A DNA stretch of 64,000 nt from Cladocopium goreaui (GCA_947184155.2 CAMXCT020006747.1:62001-126000), one strand, 5' to 3'; numbered from the stretch's first letter, positions 1-11,007 are shown. Made by a program: numbers and translations. Notes: generated from the sequence alone by a model not told the origin.

Positions 1-162
1 ATACATATATATATATATATATATATATATGTTGACACAGTTGACACTATGTGTGTTTATTGTTTCCTTCTTTTAACCATACATTTCACTATAGCAGATG
101 TTCTTCCCATTGCAGTTTTCCTCACTTCTTGTCCCTTTTGGGGGGTGATCGGTGGGCCGTGA

Positions 163-277
163 TTCGTGGCGTACACCGACATTGGCGCCATGGCATGCTC
201 TCGGTGCCGGCAGTGCCTGGACAGCTTTCGACTTGATCCAGCACCCACCACAGAGCTGAGTGACACAGCCAGCAGAG
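163..277 (+). CDS. possible exon, Cys-rich, unrecognised
   Basis: Read from 163 this frame gives a short Cys-rich segment containing MACSRCRQCLDSF followed by an acidic, Thr-rich stretch, and ends at a possible AG/GC donor at 277/278. A TGA lies in frame at 160-162, so a splice acceptor would have to lie very close, and I see no clean one. The Cys spacing (C-x2-C-x2-C) matches no family I can name. Weakly supported; it may be chance. Confidence 0.2.
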
Positions 278-606
278 GCCTGGGAAATCCGTAGGGATTA
301 CTTGTTGCAGAATTGTTTTCGTATGTGCCTATTATAATATATATATATATATTATCTATTTATTTATATTTATTTGTTTACTATTTAGTTTTTTTACACA
401 TATTATCATATTTTTTTATATACACACTTATATAGGATGTTTCTTTGTTTCAAGGGACCCCTTTCATGTGGGTGTATATTGACCTTGGGGTAGTCTCGTA
501 CGAGATGGCGATGGAGAGAGAAGGAGAGAGAGAAGGGAGAGAGAGAGAGAGAGATGTGTGGAAAATTCAGGCCCAAAACAGAGGGACGAGCATTTTTTTG
601 TTGGGT

Positions 607-710
607 TACCCTCTGGTAAACTAACATAGCTATGGAAAATCACAATTTTTAATGGGAAAACTCACTATAAATGGCAATTTTCAATAGCTACGTTAAATTA
701 CCAGAGGGTA
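607..710. mobile_element. MITE copy 1, TA-flanked CCCTCTGG element
   Basis: A ~104-bp near-palindrome. It begins TACCCTCTGGTAAACTAACA and ends with the reverse complement, ACCAGAGGGTA; the left and right halves (CATAGCTATGGAAAAT... and ...TTTTCAATAGCTACG) pair imperfectly. TA is present at both ends, as expected for a TA target duplication of the Tc1/mariner type. Three more copies lie at 37955, 44815 and 54444. No coding capacity. Confidence 0.8.
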
Positions 711-1001
711 TGTTGGGTTCTCCAAGTTGGAATCATAGCAACTTGGAAATGCTGCGTAGCTGCGGAAGTCAGATGCCGTAGCATGCCGTAGCCATCCCTT
801 TTTGCAGGTTGCCAAGCAGAGCTGTGCCCCTTTCGAATCCAAGTAGATGGCCACTCAGGACGAACGAAACGTGAGATCAACGCTTCCAGCTGAGCATTTT
901 TAACAGGTACCACGTTTTTACCATGGTTTTACCATGTTTTACCTGTTTCTTAAAGTTTTCAATTGTTTTTATTTAAGGAAGCTCCGCCACTTTTTTTCCA
1001 G

Positions 1002-2567
1002 TTTCGGACTGGGCAAGGGCTTGAATGTCGATGCAGGAGCCAGTCCAGTGATGTTCACATTGACCATCCGTGCGGCCCTTGGGTCGACAGAGTTGTCCCC
1101 CGATCATTTGGATCGCTGCCCAGACAAGCCAATATAGTATACAGTACAATAGTGCACAAGAGTATATATACATACATATGTTACAATGTATTAATCTTAT
1201 TATATTTCTCATTGTGCAGTTTCACAGAAACAATATTGATATACGGTCACCTCTGCAACCCATAAAAATCATAAAGGAGGGCCTGGTTTTATTCGCCTGA
1301 GGCAATGGCGATGCAGTGTGGCAGATTCGGCGAAGGTTTCAACAGGTGCGTTCCTTGCACCAAGCATTAAGTGTCTTGGTATGTCATGCACCGGCCGTGG
1401 CATGCTGTGGCATGGTGGCTGACATTGTTCTACCTGGTATGGGCAGTCTTTGGGTTCATGAACTATTGCTGATATCATGATATCGTTGAACTTTGTGCCC
1501 CAAAGGATCAGAAGCATCAGGCGCTTGAGAAGGATGAGAATGGGTTGTGGGAATTCACGCTGCATTCCTATGATGATTGGTGAACCCACTGGTTGTGAAA
1601 CTTGTATGTGGGCATTCCCATTGACACATATTGACACTAGTTTGATAGAACCTCCGAAAACTTGCCTGAAACCCAATGATGTTCTTCGTATAAGTTTACA
1701 ACAGGACAATCGTGTTCCCATCATCTTCCTGACCCCAAAACGCTGTGAAATTTGATCATTGTCTTGGAAAAAGATGGTGAGCACATATGAAAACATGTTG
1801 AAACTGGTCAGATCATTAAAAAGAAACTAAGGTCAAACCTACTTGGCTCGCGGCTTGCCCGCTCCACCACCCCGAGCCACCTGTCGTTCTGTTGTCTTTG
1901 GCCAGCAACTCGGCACTGAGAACTCCACCGAAATGATCGATGGGTGGATTGTCAATGATTGTCGTTTATATTCACTTAGATGTTTCCATATGGTTTTTGC
2001 TGGAGGGTAAGCTACAGTTTTTGCAATAAGCTCCACGGTTCTTTAACTTGGTGGCTTGCGCCTCCCACCAATTCTTGCAACCCCTTTTTATGTACTTTAG
2101 GATCCCTTGTTTGTTAGGGTCACCAATTTTTTTGGGGAATGGGATTAAGTAGTTTGCATGAAGGATATTTACTATACAGTATTTTTTTGTATACTGTGTT
2201 TCCGTTGTTTCTCTTTCCCTGTGAGTTTTGCTTCATTGATTGGCCCAAAAAATTCATCCTGCATTTCAAGCACAGGCGGAATGCTCGATTTCTCGATGAA
2301 CGTGCTGCCAGGCCAGGCCAGTATTTCCAATGAAACTCATGAAGTTAAGGGCTGATGGATTGATTGGATTGTTGGGTGCAGGTGACAGGTGGATTCATAG
2401 ACTACATATTAATGTGTCTTCTACTACTCTTTGGTGCGCAATTGTGGGAACATTTTTATGGGTTGCTGAAGCCTCGAGGATCCAAGACTACTTGCGGGCG
2501 CTTACGACACAAATTCCTGTGGTTGAGCAGTGCGAAGCACTTTATCAGCCTCTCAGATTCAAGCTGA
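1002..2567 (+). CDS. multi-exon gene, unrecognised, membrane-type last exon
   Basis: Exons 1002-1127, 1302-1378 and 1832-about 1950 have splice phases that join without a frame break: a GC donor after 1127, GTATGT after 1378, and acceptors at 1301 and 1831. Joined, they contain SPVMFTLTIRAALGSTELSP, then GAFLAPSIKCL, then a Pro-rich run and VVFGQQLGTENSTEMIDGW. A further exon near 2270-2330 (GGMLDFSMNVLPGQAS) and a likely last exon from 2391 follow. The last exon encodes a hydrophobic helix (FIDYILMCLLLLFGAQLW), then a basic tail, and stops at TGA 2565-2567. In the same region a second frame (SRIQDYLRALTTQIPVVEQ, about 2480-2560) also looks coding, so the last exon is uncertain. I do not recognise the protein. 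The start is not visible and may lie further upstream. Confidence 0.45.
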
Positions 2568-2687
2568 AATTTGGTCGGGGCTCAACATTTCTTGCGGCAC
2601 CGAATTCAACATGATATTATAGGTACCCCATTTTTACGGGGAATTTTTTTCCCGGCTAAGTTCCCGCAGACTGGTGTGCCAGGGAAG

Positions 2688-3073
2688 CGAGGCAGCAAGC
2701 AAGCAAGCAAGCAAGCAAGCCGGCCAGCAAGCAAGCAAGCAAGCAAGGAAAGAAGGGAGCCAGCGAGCAAGCAAGCCAGCCAGCCAGCCAGCAAGCCAGC
2801 AAGCAAGGGAGCCAGCGAGCAAACCAAGCAAGCAAGCAAGCCAGCCAGCCAGCAAGCAAGCAAGCAAGGGGGCAAGCAAGGGAGCCAGCGAGCAAGCAAG
2901 CAAGCAAGCAAGGAAGCAAGGAAGGAAGGAAGGAAGGAAGCAAGGAAGCAAGGCAGCAAGGCAGCAAGGCAGCAAGCCAGCCAGCCAGCAAGCAAGCAAG
3001 CCAGCAAGCAAGCAAGCAAGGGAGCCAGCGAGCAAACCAAGGAAGCAAGCAAGCAAGCCAGCCAGCCAGCAAC
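2688..3073. repeat. AAGC/CAGC tetranucleotide satellite
   Basis: About 385 bp of AAGC units mixed with AGCC and GGAA variants. It is open in several frames on both strands (Lys/Ala/Ser/Gln-rich on plus, Leu/Ala/Cys-rich on minus); these frames come from the repeat and are not genes. Confidence 0.95.
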
Positions 3074-3334
3074 TGTACCACTGTACCACTGAAAATATTG
3101 CTGCCGTGGCGGGTCGGTGGTGATGGTTGGTGCTAGGATACCCAGAATGGGAAAGTGATATGTCTAGATGGCAGTGGTCATAATAGATGTTATACCATGG
3201 AAAAAGAAACAAAGTGATGTGAAATTCAAAAGTTGCAACGAAACCTGCAACTTTGGCGACCCAGGTATGTATATATACATATGTACAGGTTGTCATTTAG
3301 ATACATATTTTGTGGCTATTTATTTGCGCATATC

Positions 3335-3680
3335 CAACAACAACAGCAACAACAACCATAACAACAATAAACACAATAGCAACAACGATCACAAGAGCAA
3401 GCATAACAACAACAACAACAACCACAACCACAACCACAACCACAACAACAACCACAACCACAACAACAACCACAACCACAACCACAACCACAACCACAAC
3501 CACAACCACAACCACAACCACAACCACAACCATAACAACAACCATAGCAACAGCAAACATCACAAGAGCAAACATCGCAACAACAAACATAACAAAGAAA
3601 CACCAACAAACATTACAACAACAGACAGCACAACAACAAACATAACAGCAACAAACGTAACAACAAATACAACAACATAG
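3335..3680. repeat. CAA and CCACAA satellite
   Basis: CAA trinucleotides surround a central run of perfect CCACAA hexamers (about 3430-3535). Both strands are open in several frames (Thr, His/Asn, Val, Cys/Gly homopolymer-like), which is a repeat artefact. Confidence 0.95.
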
Positions 3681-3960
3681 AAGGTTCCAGCTCCCAAATT
3701 CTACGAATAGCACGCAAACTGAAAGGTCCCTGCCCCCTGCGCGCAAATGCGGCAAACAGCATGATAAATAGAAGGTTACTGCGCCCAAATGCGGCAAATA
3801 GAATGCAAAATAAAAAGTTCCAGCGCCATAATGCTGCAAATAGCATGCAGCATGGAAGGTTCAGCTCCAAAATGCTGCAAATAACACGCAAAATGAAAGG
3901 TTCCAGCTCCAAAATGCTGCAAATAGCATGCAGCATGGAAGGGAAGTGGCAGGATAGATG
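3681..3960. repeat. degenerate ~40-49-bp tandem repeat
   Basis: Six to seven diverged units, each containing a form of AAGGTTCCAGCTCC followed by AATGCTGCAAATAGCATGCA. Unit starts lie near 3681, 3721, 3770, 3811, 3856 and 3895, so the unit length varies from about 39 to 49 bp. No gene seen. Confidence 0.75.
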
Positions 3961-4141
3961 CAGGGGACGGAAAACAGAACAGATCAGGAAAAAAAAACCC
4001 GGGGCAGGAGAAAAAAAATCCCCGGCGAGATTCGGCACCTGATATTATATGATATTAGAACATATTAGAAATTAGAACCATCTAAGAATAGCCAAGTTAG
4101 TTTTCCATGGGTGCCAAACCTTTCAGGTCTGCTTAGGCTGA

Positions 4142-4269
4142 TGTTTTTCTTTGTGTTTGCGGCCGGCTGGATGGGCGGTCATCCTCCGCCGAGGTTCTTG
4201 TGCTATTTGCACTTGCCCAGATGGAGAGGTGATCGAGTTGGAAACTCAGATTCAAAGATACCAAAGCAG
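4142..4269 (+). CDS. probable exon, unrecognised, C-x2-C-x-C motif
   Basis: This frame is open from 4142 to a possible GA donor after 4269 and reads RRGSCAICTCPDGEVIELET followed by a short Gln/Arg-rich helix. The compact Cys motif and charged composition suggest real coding sequence. No clear AG acceptor lies close upstream, so the left edge is unknown. It may belong with the Pro-rich exon 125 bp downstream. Confidence 0.35.
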
Positions 4270-4394
4270 GATTTGAATGTGGGCTGGATGTTTGAATCAT
4301 TGACTTTGCGCATTTTGTATATGTTGTCATCTATGAACATAAATGTGTATATCCTGAGTACGTGCATCTTGCCACCGCAAATTCCAACGTGCAG

Positions 4395-4551
4395 CGCATC
4401 AACGGAGGTCTTGGTGGGTGGTGGTGCGCCCCCGGTGGACCCCGATGTGGTCACTAAGTTGCCGCGGGCGCCGCCACCGGGGATGAATCCGGACACCGTG
4501 GAAGCACCCAAGGTGGCGCCACAAAATCAGGGGCACCATGGGGGCATCATG
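4395..4551 (+). CDS. exon of a Pro/Gly-rich protein
   Basis: A clean acceptor (CGTGCAG, ending 4394) and a GT donor (ATG/GTGAGG after 4551) bound a 157-bp GC-rich exon. It reads STEVLVGGGAPPVDPDVVTK, then LPRAPPPGMNPDTVEAPK and a Gly/His tail. It is low in complexity and probably disordered. I cannot assign a family. Confidence 0.55.
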
Positions 4552-4718
4552 GTGAGGGGATGCCCAGATTTTGGAATTTAATTTGGATAATTAATTTGGA
4601 TAATTAATTTGGACAATTAATTTGGAACATGTTGATGAATTTTGGGTGCATTAAGATGTTTTCATGGGGAAAGATGATTTGCCATGGGTAACATGGGTAA
4701 CCCATTCTCAGACGAAGC

Positions 4719-6991
4719 ATCACTACCCTCTTGGCGCCCCGGACCCCCCCCGGGGGGTAAAAAACGTAACATACATTATTACATTTTTATACCCCCCTAG
4801 AAATATAGGGGTTTGGGGGGGGGTAAAAAATGTAACATGGGCATTGTAGGGGGGTACACCTGCTATGTTACATTTTCCAACCCCCCCCCCATGAACAGCC
4901 ACGGAAATACTTTTGGGGGGGGGACCCTAGGGGGGTAGAAATTGTAACATATCTCCGTGAGGTACCCAAACAATATATGTTACTTTTTTGGGTCCCCCCC
5001 CCTCCCCTATCACCCCGCTATAGCTCTACATAGCCCTACCATAACCTACATTAACCTATCAACATCATTTTACATATGCGCACGCGCATCGCAAATCTTA
5101 GGGTCTTTGGGATTGATAGGTCGAAAATGTAACATGGCCATGGGAGGGCCCCCAAACGCTGCAAAAACACAGTAATTCCCTACCCTAGCCCCTGCATGTT
5201 ACATTTTACATACGCGCATACGCATCATCGCGCATTGCAAATCGCAGGGATCAACAGGTCGAAAATGTAACATGGCCATGGGAGGGCTCCCCAAGCTTGC
5301 AAAACACAGTAGTTTCCTACCCTAGTCCTTGCATAATACATTTTACATACGTGCACAAGCATCGCAAATCGCAGGGATCAACAGGTCCAAAATGTAACAT
5401 GGCCATGGGAGGGCTCCCCAAGCTTGCAAAACACAGTAGTTTCCTACCCTTGTCCTTGCATAATACATTTTACATACGTGCACAAGCATCGCAAATCGCA
5501 GGGATCAACAGGTCCAAAATGTAACATGGCCATGGGAGGTCTCCCAAACCCTGCAAAAACACAGTAATTCCCTACCCTACCCCTGCATAATACATTTTAC
5601 ATACGCGCATGCGCATCATCGCGCATCGCAAATCGCAGGGATCAACAGGTCGAAAATGTAACATGGCACTGGGAGGGCTCCCAAACCCTGCAAAACACAG
5701 CAGTTCCCTACCCTAGCCCCTGCATGTTACATTTTACGTACGCGCACAAGCATTGCAAATCGCAGGGATCCACAGATCAAAAATGTAATATGGCATTGGG
5801 AGGTCTCCCAAACCCTGCAAAAACACAGTAATTCCCTACCCTAGCCCCTGCATAATACATTTTACATACGCGCATGCGCATCATCGCGCATCGCAAATCG
5901 CAGGGATCAACAGGTCGAAAATGTAACATGGCACTGGGAGGGCTCCCAAACCCTGCAAAACACAGTAGTTCCCTACCCTAGCCCCTGCATGTTACATTTT
6001 ACGTACGCGCACAAGCATTGCAAATCGCAGGGATCCACAGATCAAAAATGTAATATGGCATTGGGAGGGCCCCCAAACCTTGCAAAATACAGTAGTTTCT
6101 TACCCTAGTCCCTGCATGTTTCATTTTACCTAAGTGCGCACACATCTCATCGAGCGTGAAATTTCACGAGGCGTAAGTAACTTAGGACTTGGAGCCTTTT
6201 GGATATCATCAGCATTGTCGATGTTTTCATGTATCTTCAGGTCTGCCTAAGGTCTGCCTAAATAAAAAAACACAAACAAATAAACAATGAGGGAGAGGAT
6301 GGGAGAGGAGTCAATGGCTTTCCATGGCTTTCCTATTTTTAAATGGTGATGCTCAGGCCTTGTCGGGACTTGTCAAGACGCCAAGACATGCCAAGACCAC
6401 AGAACTTTCGAAGAAATCCGGGGATTGCAGCAAGCATCCATCCTCAAACATGTCAAACGTAGATAGATTCAAAACCTGGCTTTTTCCGTGGCCTATTTGG
6501 TTGGAGCAGACCCTTGGTCACGGGAATTTTGGTTGTGAGAGACCCGAGGGGATATAATATATAAAAATATCATGAAATATATAGACTTAATGATACATAA
6601 TGATACTATTACCAATAGGAGGGCTATGGAGGGCTATTTTTTGGGAAATATATCAAACACCAAAAAAATGTAATATATCAAACACCCAAAAAATGTAACA
6701 TACATTTTTCAGGTTGGGGAGTCGGATCTTGTAATTCTTTATTCAAACCACCCAAAAAATGTAACATACATTTTTGAGGTTTATCTTTACAAATTTGATT
6801 TATAAATTTGTTTACCCGGCCTAAAAATGTAATGTAACATTTTTACGTTTACTTCATGAATTTGGGTAAAACAACCTACATATATGTGGATATATGTGGT
6901 ATATAGCCAGGGTCCCGAAACCCTGCATAATGGCACTCCAAAAATGTATGTTACATTTTTTACCCCCCGGGGGGGGTAAGACGGTCGTGAT
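4719..6991. mobile_element. 2.27-kb non-autonomous TIR element with 8-bp target duplication
   Basis: The direct repeat GACGAAGC occurs at 4711-4718 and 6992-6999. Immediately inside are inverted ends: the left end starts ATCACTACCCTCTT, and the right end, reverse complemented, starts ATCACGACCGTCTTA. Both continue into a C8G6 tract and TAAAAAAyGTAACATACAT; the left end carries about 12 extra bases. The interior holds a 127-bp satellite (5230-6140), more copies of the TAAAAAATGTAACAT motif in both orientations (4750-4990, 6660-6960) and no plausible transposase. An 8-bp duplication is typical of hAT-like transposons, but the ATCAC terminus does not allow a firm superfamily call. Confidence 0.8.
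5230..6140. repeat. 127-bp satellite inside the TIR element
   Basis: The anchor GCAAATCGCAGGGATC recurs at about 5237, 5364, 5491, 5628, 5755, 5893 and 6020, with a more diverged unit near 5091. Spacing is 127 bp, or 137-138 bp when an extra CATCATCGCG block is present. Each unit carries AAAATGTAACATGGC and, inverted, GCATGTTACATTTTAC, so single units can also fold back. No coding capacity. Confidence 0.9.
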
Positions 6992-7127
6992 GACGAAGCC
7001 ATTTTTTGAGACGAACATTATAGTTCGATGACTGTGTATGTGTTTTTTGGGATGTGTCCTACTCAATTGAGCCACGTGTTTTTTCCAGATGATAGAATTT
7101 AGATTGAGGAGGAACTCACATCATTCA

Positions 7128-7800
7128 TGCGTAGGCTATTCTGCTTGGTGCGTAGGTTTCGCGTAGGCATGTACGTAGGATAATGTAGGAGAGGCTGCGT
7201 AGGCAGTCTCGCGTAGGCACTTGTTTAGATGTTCTAGATTGTTTGTTTCTGACCTCGAACTCTTGTTTTTCTTGGTGGCTTACAATGATTTTAAATGCAA
7301 ACTGGGTTGTATGGTTCATATATGTTTAGCTGGAAGAAAGGGGAAATTAAAGAAACAACCGCTTTTTCAGAAAATTACAAGTGCCAAGTTTTCGAACAGC
7401 CATTTTCGGTTCAGATTTTCGCGTAGGCTCCGCGTAGGCCCTCGCGTAGGAAACGCGGAGGCCCTAGGTCAAATTGTGGCCCGTAGCCCATCAAAGTCTT
7501 ACCGTTTCACTTTTCTAATGTTTCCATGAGTTCATCCTGACTGCCGATCACATCATGACACAGTGCTCCACTTTTGATGAGGCTTCCGCCTTCCTTTCAC
7601 AAGTCACCCAAAGAATCGTCATCTTCCAATTCTTTCCATTCCTCTTCTGAACCAGAATTGTGATCACATCACGTCAAGTAAAGAGATCGTTGCAGCAACT
7701 TTCGCGGAGGCAACCGCGTAGGCACTTCTTGAAAGGTAACCCTCGCGTAGGCAGTTTTGCTTGGGAGGAGTGGTTTGCGTAGGCCCCGCGTAGGTGTCCT
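7128..7800. repeat. cluster of GCGTAGGC motifs
   Basis: The octamer GCGTAGGC or a one-base variant appears about sixteen times in three clumps (7128-7220, 7420-7465, 7700-7800), often preceded by CTC and spaced 10-20 bp apart. The sequence between copies is unique and AT-rich, so this is not a simple tandem array. Its role is unknown. No supported exon is seen between 7000 and 7975. Confidence 0.6.
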
Positions 7801-7974
7801 AATTTGTGTATTGCAGTTTAGCAAGGAAAAAAACACAACTCAATTGATTTTGTTTGCACCTCTTAATAATGTGTTTGTATTGCTTCAAGCACCAACATCA
7901 CAATCAACTGATACAGCGAAAAAGAAAGAAATAAACAGATCAAGCGCCAAGTTTGGTCGAATTTGGATCCTTGG

Positions 7975-8764
7975 GTAATCCCTTCCTCCTAATACTAAAC
8001 GTCCCCCTAATACTAAAAACAGGCATCCATCTCCAATTTCCGAAAATTTCAGTTTGGCCAATTTGACTTTTAATTGATCCCCTTTAAAAAACAATTTAAA
8101 AATCAACCTACCATTTGTGGGTTCTCCCCCCTAATACTAAAAACTAGTTCACCCCGGGGTGTTTAGTATTAGGGGGGCCTAGTCCCAATCCCTCACTCCA
8201 AGCTGCCTAGCTACTCTAGCAATTAGGGGTAAGCTTCTAACTGCCATTTTTGGCAATATTTTAATTGCGCTATATAAGGAAATTTAATTGATTTTGAGAT
8301 CGGAAAAAATAGTTTTTAGTATTAAGGGTTTTAATTTAGTATTAGGGGTAAGCTTCGAACTGCCATTTTTGGCAATATTTTAATTGCGTTATATAAAGAA
8401 ATTTAATTGATTTTGAGATCGGAAAAAATAGTTTTTAGTATTAAGGGTTTTAATTTAGTATTAGGGGTAAGCTTTGAACTGCCATTTTTGGCAATATTTT
8501 AATTGCGTTATATAAGGAAATTTAATTGATTTTGAGATCGGAAAAAATAGTTTTTAGTATTAAGGGTTTTAATTTAGTATTAGGGGTAAGCTTCGAACTG
8601 CCATTTTTGGCAGTATTTTAATTGCGTTATATAAGGAAATTTAATTGATTAATTAACATGACTTCGATTTGGTTCCCTAATAATAAATACCCCCCTAATA
8701 CTAAAAACTACCTGCCGTGTTTTGTATTAGGGGGGGGGGTTTAGTATTAGGAGGAAGGGATTAC
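7975..8764. mobile_element. 0.79-kb TIR element around a 119-bp repeat
   Basis: The ends are a perfect 26-bp inverted repeat, starting GTAATCCCTTCCTCCTAATA at 7975-8000 and in reverse complement at 8739-8764. A looser inner repeat (CCCCCTAATACTAAAA) extends it. A small internal palindrome built from the same motif lies at 8126-8180. I find no target duplication. There is no coding capacity, and the interior is mainly the 119-bp repeat. Confidence 0.75.
8219..8660. repeat. 119-bp tandem repeat inside the TIR element
   Basis: TAGGGGTAAGCTT recurs at 8224, 8343, 8462 and 8581, exactly 119 bp apart. The units differ at only a few bases (for example CTTCTAAC, CTTCGAAC, CTTTGAAC). The last unit is truncated where the right TIR region begins. 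Confidence 0.95.
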
Positions 8765-8815
8765 AAGTGATTCTGTTTTTTTTCAAAGATGTTCCACTCG
8801 ATTTAACATTGGTAG

Positions 8816-9418
8816 GTTCCCAGCCATCCCGTTGAGGCGTCTGTGTGCGTGGTATGTCAAGAAGTAATGGAGGCCAAGGAGGATATCCGAGTGTTCGGAG
8901 GCCCAGATGTAGAGGCCCGGACGATGAAAGAGGAACGACTTATGGCGGATGTTCAGGGGTAGTGAAACGCAGGAAGCTGCACTGGCAGTCACTCCCATGT
9001 GTTCATAAAGTCTTCGCGGTTCAGAGGGCTTGGCAGCAGATCTTGCCGCAAGTATTCTGAACAGCTAAGGCTGCCTTGCAGCCACGAGCACCTTGGCAAA
9101 GCTGGTGTCCAGAGAGTCACTGGGTCATCTTGTCAAGTTCCCGAAGAAGCAAGCTCACCGGTAGAACAATTGGGTCAAGGATTTTATTAGGTTGAGATGG
9201 GAGCATGATCATCGTCATCATTTATTACTCAAGACTGCTCATACATAGCATCTCAACTTCACTCCAAATTTTTCATCTCAGAGACTCCCTCTTAAGTGAT
9301 TGTCAGACTTGGCTACCCGAGGTTCCACTACAAGTGCATTTCAAGCTGGTTGACCAAGAGAAACACTTGTTGCATTTGCAATGGTCCTGCTGTGCTCACG
9401 GCACCACACTTTACCTAG
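8816..9418 (+). CDS. RING-H2 finger protein, three exons
   Basis: Three exons assemble a complete C3H2C3 RING-H2 finger, the domain by which many E3 ubiquitin ligases bind the E2 enzyme. Exon 8816-8890 (acceptor TTGGTAG, GT donor) gives VPSHPVEASVCVVCQEVMEA plus KEDIR. A 23-bp exon 9065-9087 (acceptor AACAG, GC donor) gives LRLPCSH. Exon 9322 onward (acceptor CCCGAG) gives FHYKCISSWLTKRNTCCICN and stops at TAG 9416-9418. The Cys/His spacing is C-x2-C-x15-C-x-H-x2-H-x2-C-x10-C-x2-C and all phases join. A CxH-like stretch at about 8985 (SLPCVHK) could be an alternative middle exon. Upstream exons are not recognised. Another coding-like stretch (LEPVLTPGEAVEMKAHILL) lies at about 9495-9555 in a different frame. 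Confidence 0.7.
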
Positions 9419-9599
9419 ACCTTCACAAGACGAGGAGTGGCGTTTGTGGGTCGGTCGCAGCTGGGGTCTCTCGCTGTACTGAAGAGTTGCAGCTAGAGCC
9501 AGTGCTAACTCCCGGGGAGGCGGTTGAAATGAAAGCCCACATCCTTTTGGTACAACACTTGGATGTACATCCGAATTATATATTTATTTGATATACATA

Positions 9600-10300
9600 T
9601 AGCTAAGTTACATAGTTTATAGTCATGATTTTTATATATTTTTTATATCATCCACAATGTATATATCATACATCTACTTTTACATACATAATATAATATA
9701 TATATATATATTATCCGAAGTATTGCACACACACACATAATACGTATAGATGGCAGGGGTAGAACTGGTATTTTCGGTGGTTCTACGCCACTGACAAGCT
9801 GGGATGCACCATTGGAATATCCGGGGTCAAGGCACAAAAAGCTGCCAGTTTTTGGGGCATGGCGCAGTCAAGGTCCATCAGATTTGCACGTATGTCATGA
9901 AAATTGTTTTTTGTCAGAGCCCGAAATATACTCAAACAAGATCATCAAACATCATTCACATATCATCAAATAGCCAGTGATTTGCATGTTGCATTTGTTT
10001 GTTCTTCTTTTCTGTTCGGAATGGAATGCCTCCCGGGAAAGCCTCGGACAGGGAGCTCTCTAGCCGAAGGCTATGAGTCTCACGGGGCACTGCTTGACCC
10101 CACAAGAGCAGTGGTGATTTAGAGCAACTGAGAGGGCTCAAGTTGATTAGGTCTCAGGCCTCAGGCCTCAAGGGCATCATGGATGATTTGGTGTTTATTT
10201 TCTTGGTTCCTTTCTGTTTTTCTTTTAGGGGAATGTTTGTTGGGGGTTCTACCCAATGGGTTGATGATGGTTGATGTTTAAATCAAATCAAAGAGTTGTG
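9600..10300. other. no feature seen apart from short AT microsatellites
   Basis: A short TA run (9685-9712) and ordinary AT-rich sequence. Short open frames here have no coding character I trust. A weak coding-like segment (AEVGFWDVALERLNRDAFKF) lies just beyond at 10490-10548, without supporting splice sites. Confidence 0.4.
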
Positions 10301-10943
10301 AGCTTTGGCCGTACCGGTCACCAGCTGTCGTGTGCTCCGCGTGGCACCTTGGCAAAAGAACAACGGGGTAAAAGGAGCATCGGCTGCTGACTGTCACTAT
10401 CCATTCACCACAACGGGGCAGCTGTTGGCTCCGGGCCCTGAGGTGCCTCCTTCAGGGTCCAACCTAACCTTGACTGCGGTGGCAGAGGTGGGCTTTTGGG
10501 ATGTGGCACTGGAGAGGTTGAACCGTGACGCTTTCAAATTTCACCGATGACTCACTGACTCGTGCCCATTTTTTTCTTTTTTTGCCGGCACTTCTCATCG
10601 TTTCTCATCATTGCCCGGCCGGTGGTTGCACCAACAGTGTTGGGATGATGATCCCAATGGACCATCATTGACTCATGGTTTTTTCATGCACTGTATTTAT
10701 AACTGTGTACACACACATGTTGTGATCCGCACTGTTTCCACAAGAGCGCACTTGTGTATATATATATATATCTGTGTGTGTGTATGTATTTGTAACTGTA
10801 TATGTATATGTATATGTAGATGTGTATATGCACACGCACACGTATACGTATACGCATGCATTCGTGTGCATGGGCTGGGTGGCTCAAACCCAAACCCGTT
10901 TGTGAATGGTTGGTTGTATCTTCTCCACTTGTTGCATCGCGAG

Positions 10944-11007
10944 GAATATGAAAAGGCCCTGGACAGCAACAAGTCGGTGGACTACACTGACCTTATCTCC
11001 ATGGCAG
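10944..11007 (+). CDS. short exon, unrecognised
   Basis: A pyrimidine-rich tract and GCGAG acceptor, then 64 bp reading EYEKALDSNKSVDYTDLISM and a GT donor (GCAG/GTGGGT). Codon use is GC-rich at third positions, unlike the flanking microsatellite sequence. The following intron begins with ordinary AT-rich DNA. A possible further exon (LRLPVVAETMAKLQ, GC donor) lies at about 11191-11235. Confidence 0.5.

Noticed and set aside
770..805. CCGTAGCCAT resembling the start of the dinoflagellate trans-spliced leader
   Set aside because: Only ten bases match and the rest of the leader (TTTTGGCTCAAG) is absent; a chance match is likely.
1302..1378. A PX-domain-like reading (VWQIRRRFQQVRSLHQAL) of this exon
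   Set aside because: It resembles the W-x-I-x-R-R-F motif, but that frame does not fit the phases of the flanking exons, whereas the neighbouring frame joins both sides.
2571..3092. Lys/Ala/Ser/Gln-rich ORF and its Leu/Ala/Cys-rich reverse
   Set aside because: Both derive from the AAGC/CAGC satellite.
4738..8765. Tandem arrays at 5.2-6.1 kb and 8.2-8.7 kb considered as CRISPR-like
   Set aside because: Units are contiguous, long (127 and 119 bp) and nearly identical, with no unique spacers, and the setting is eukaryotic.
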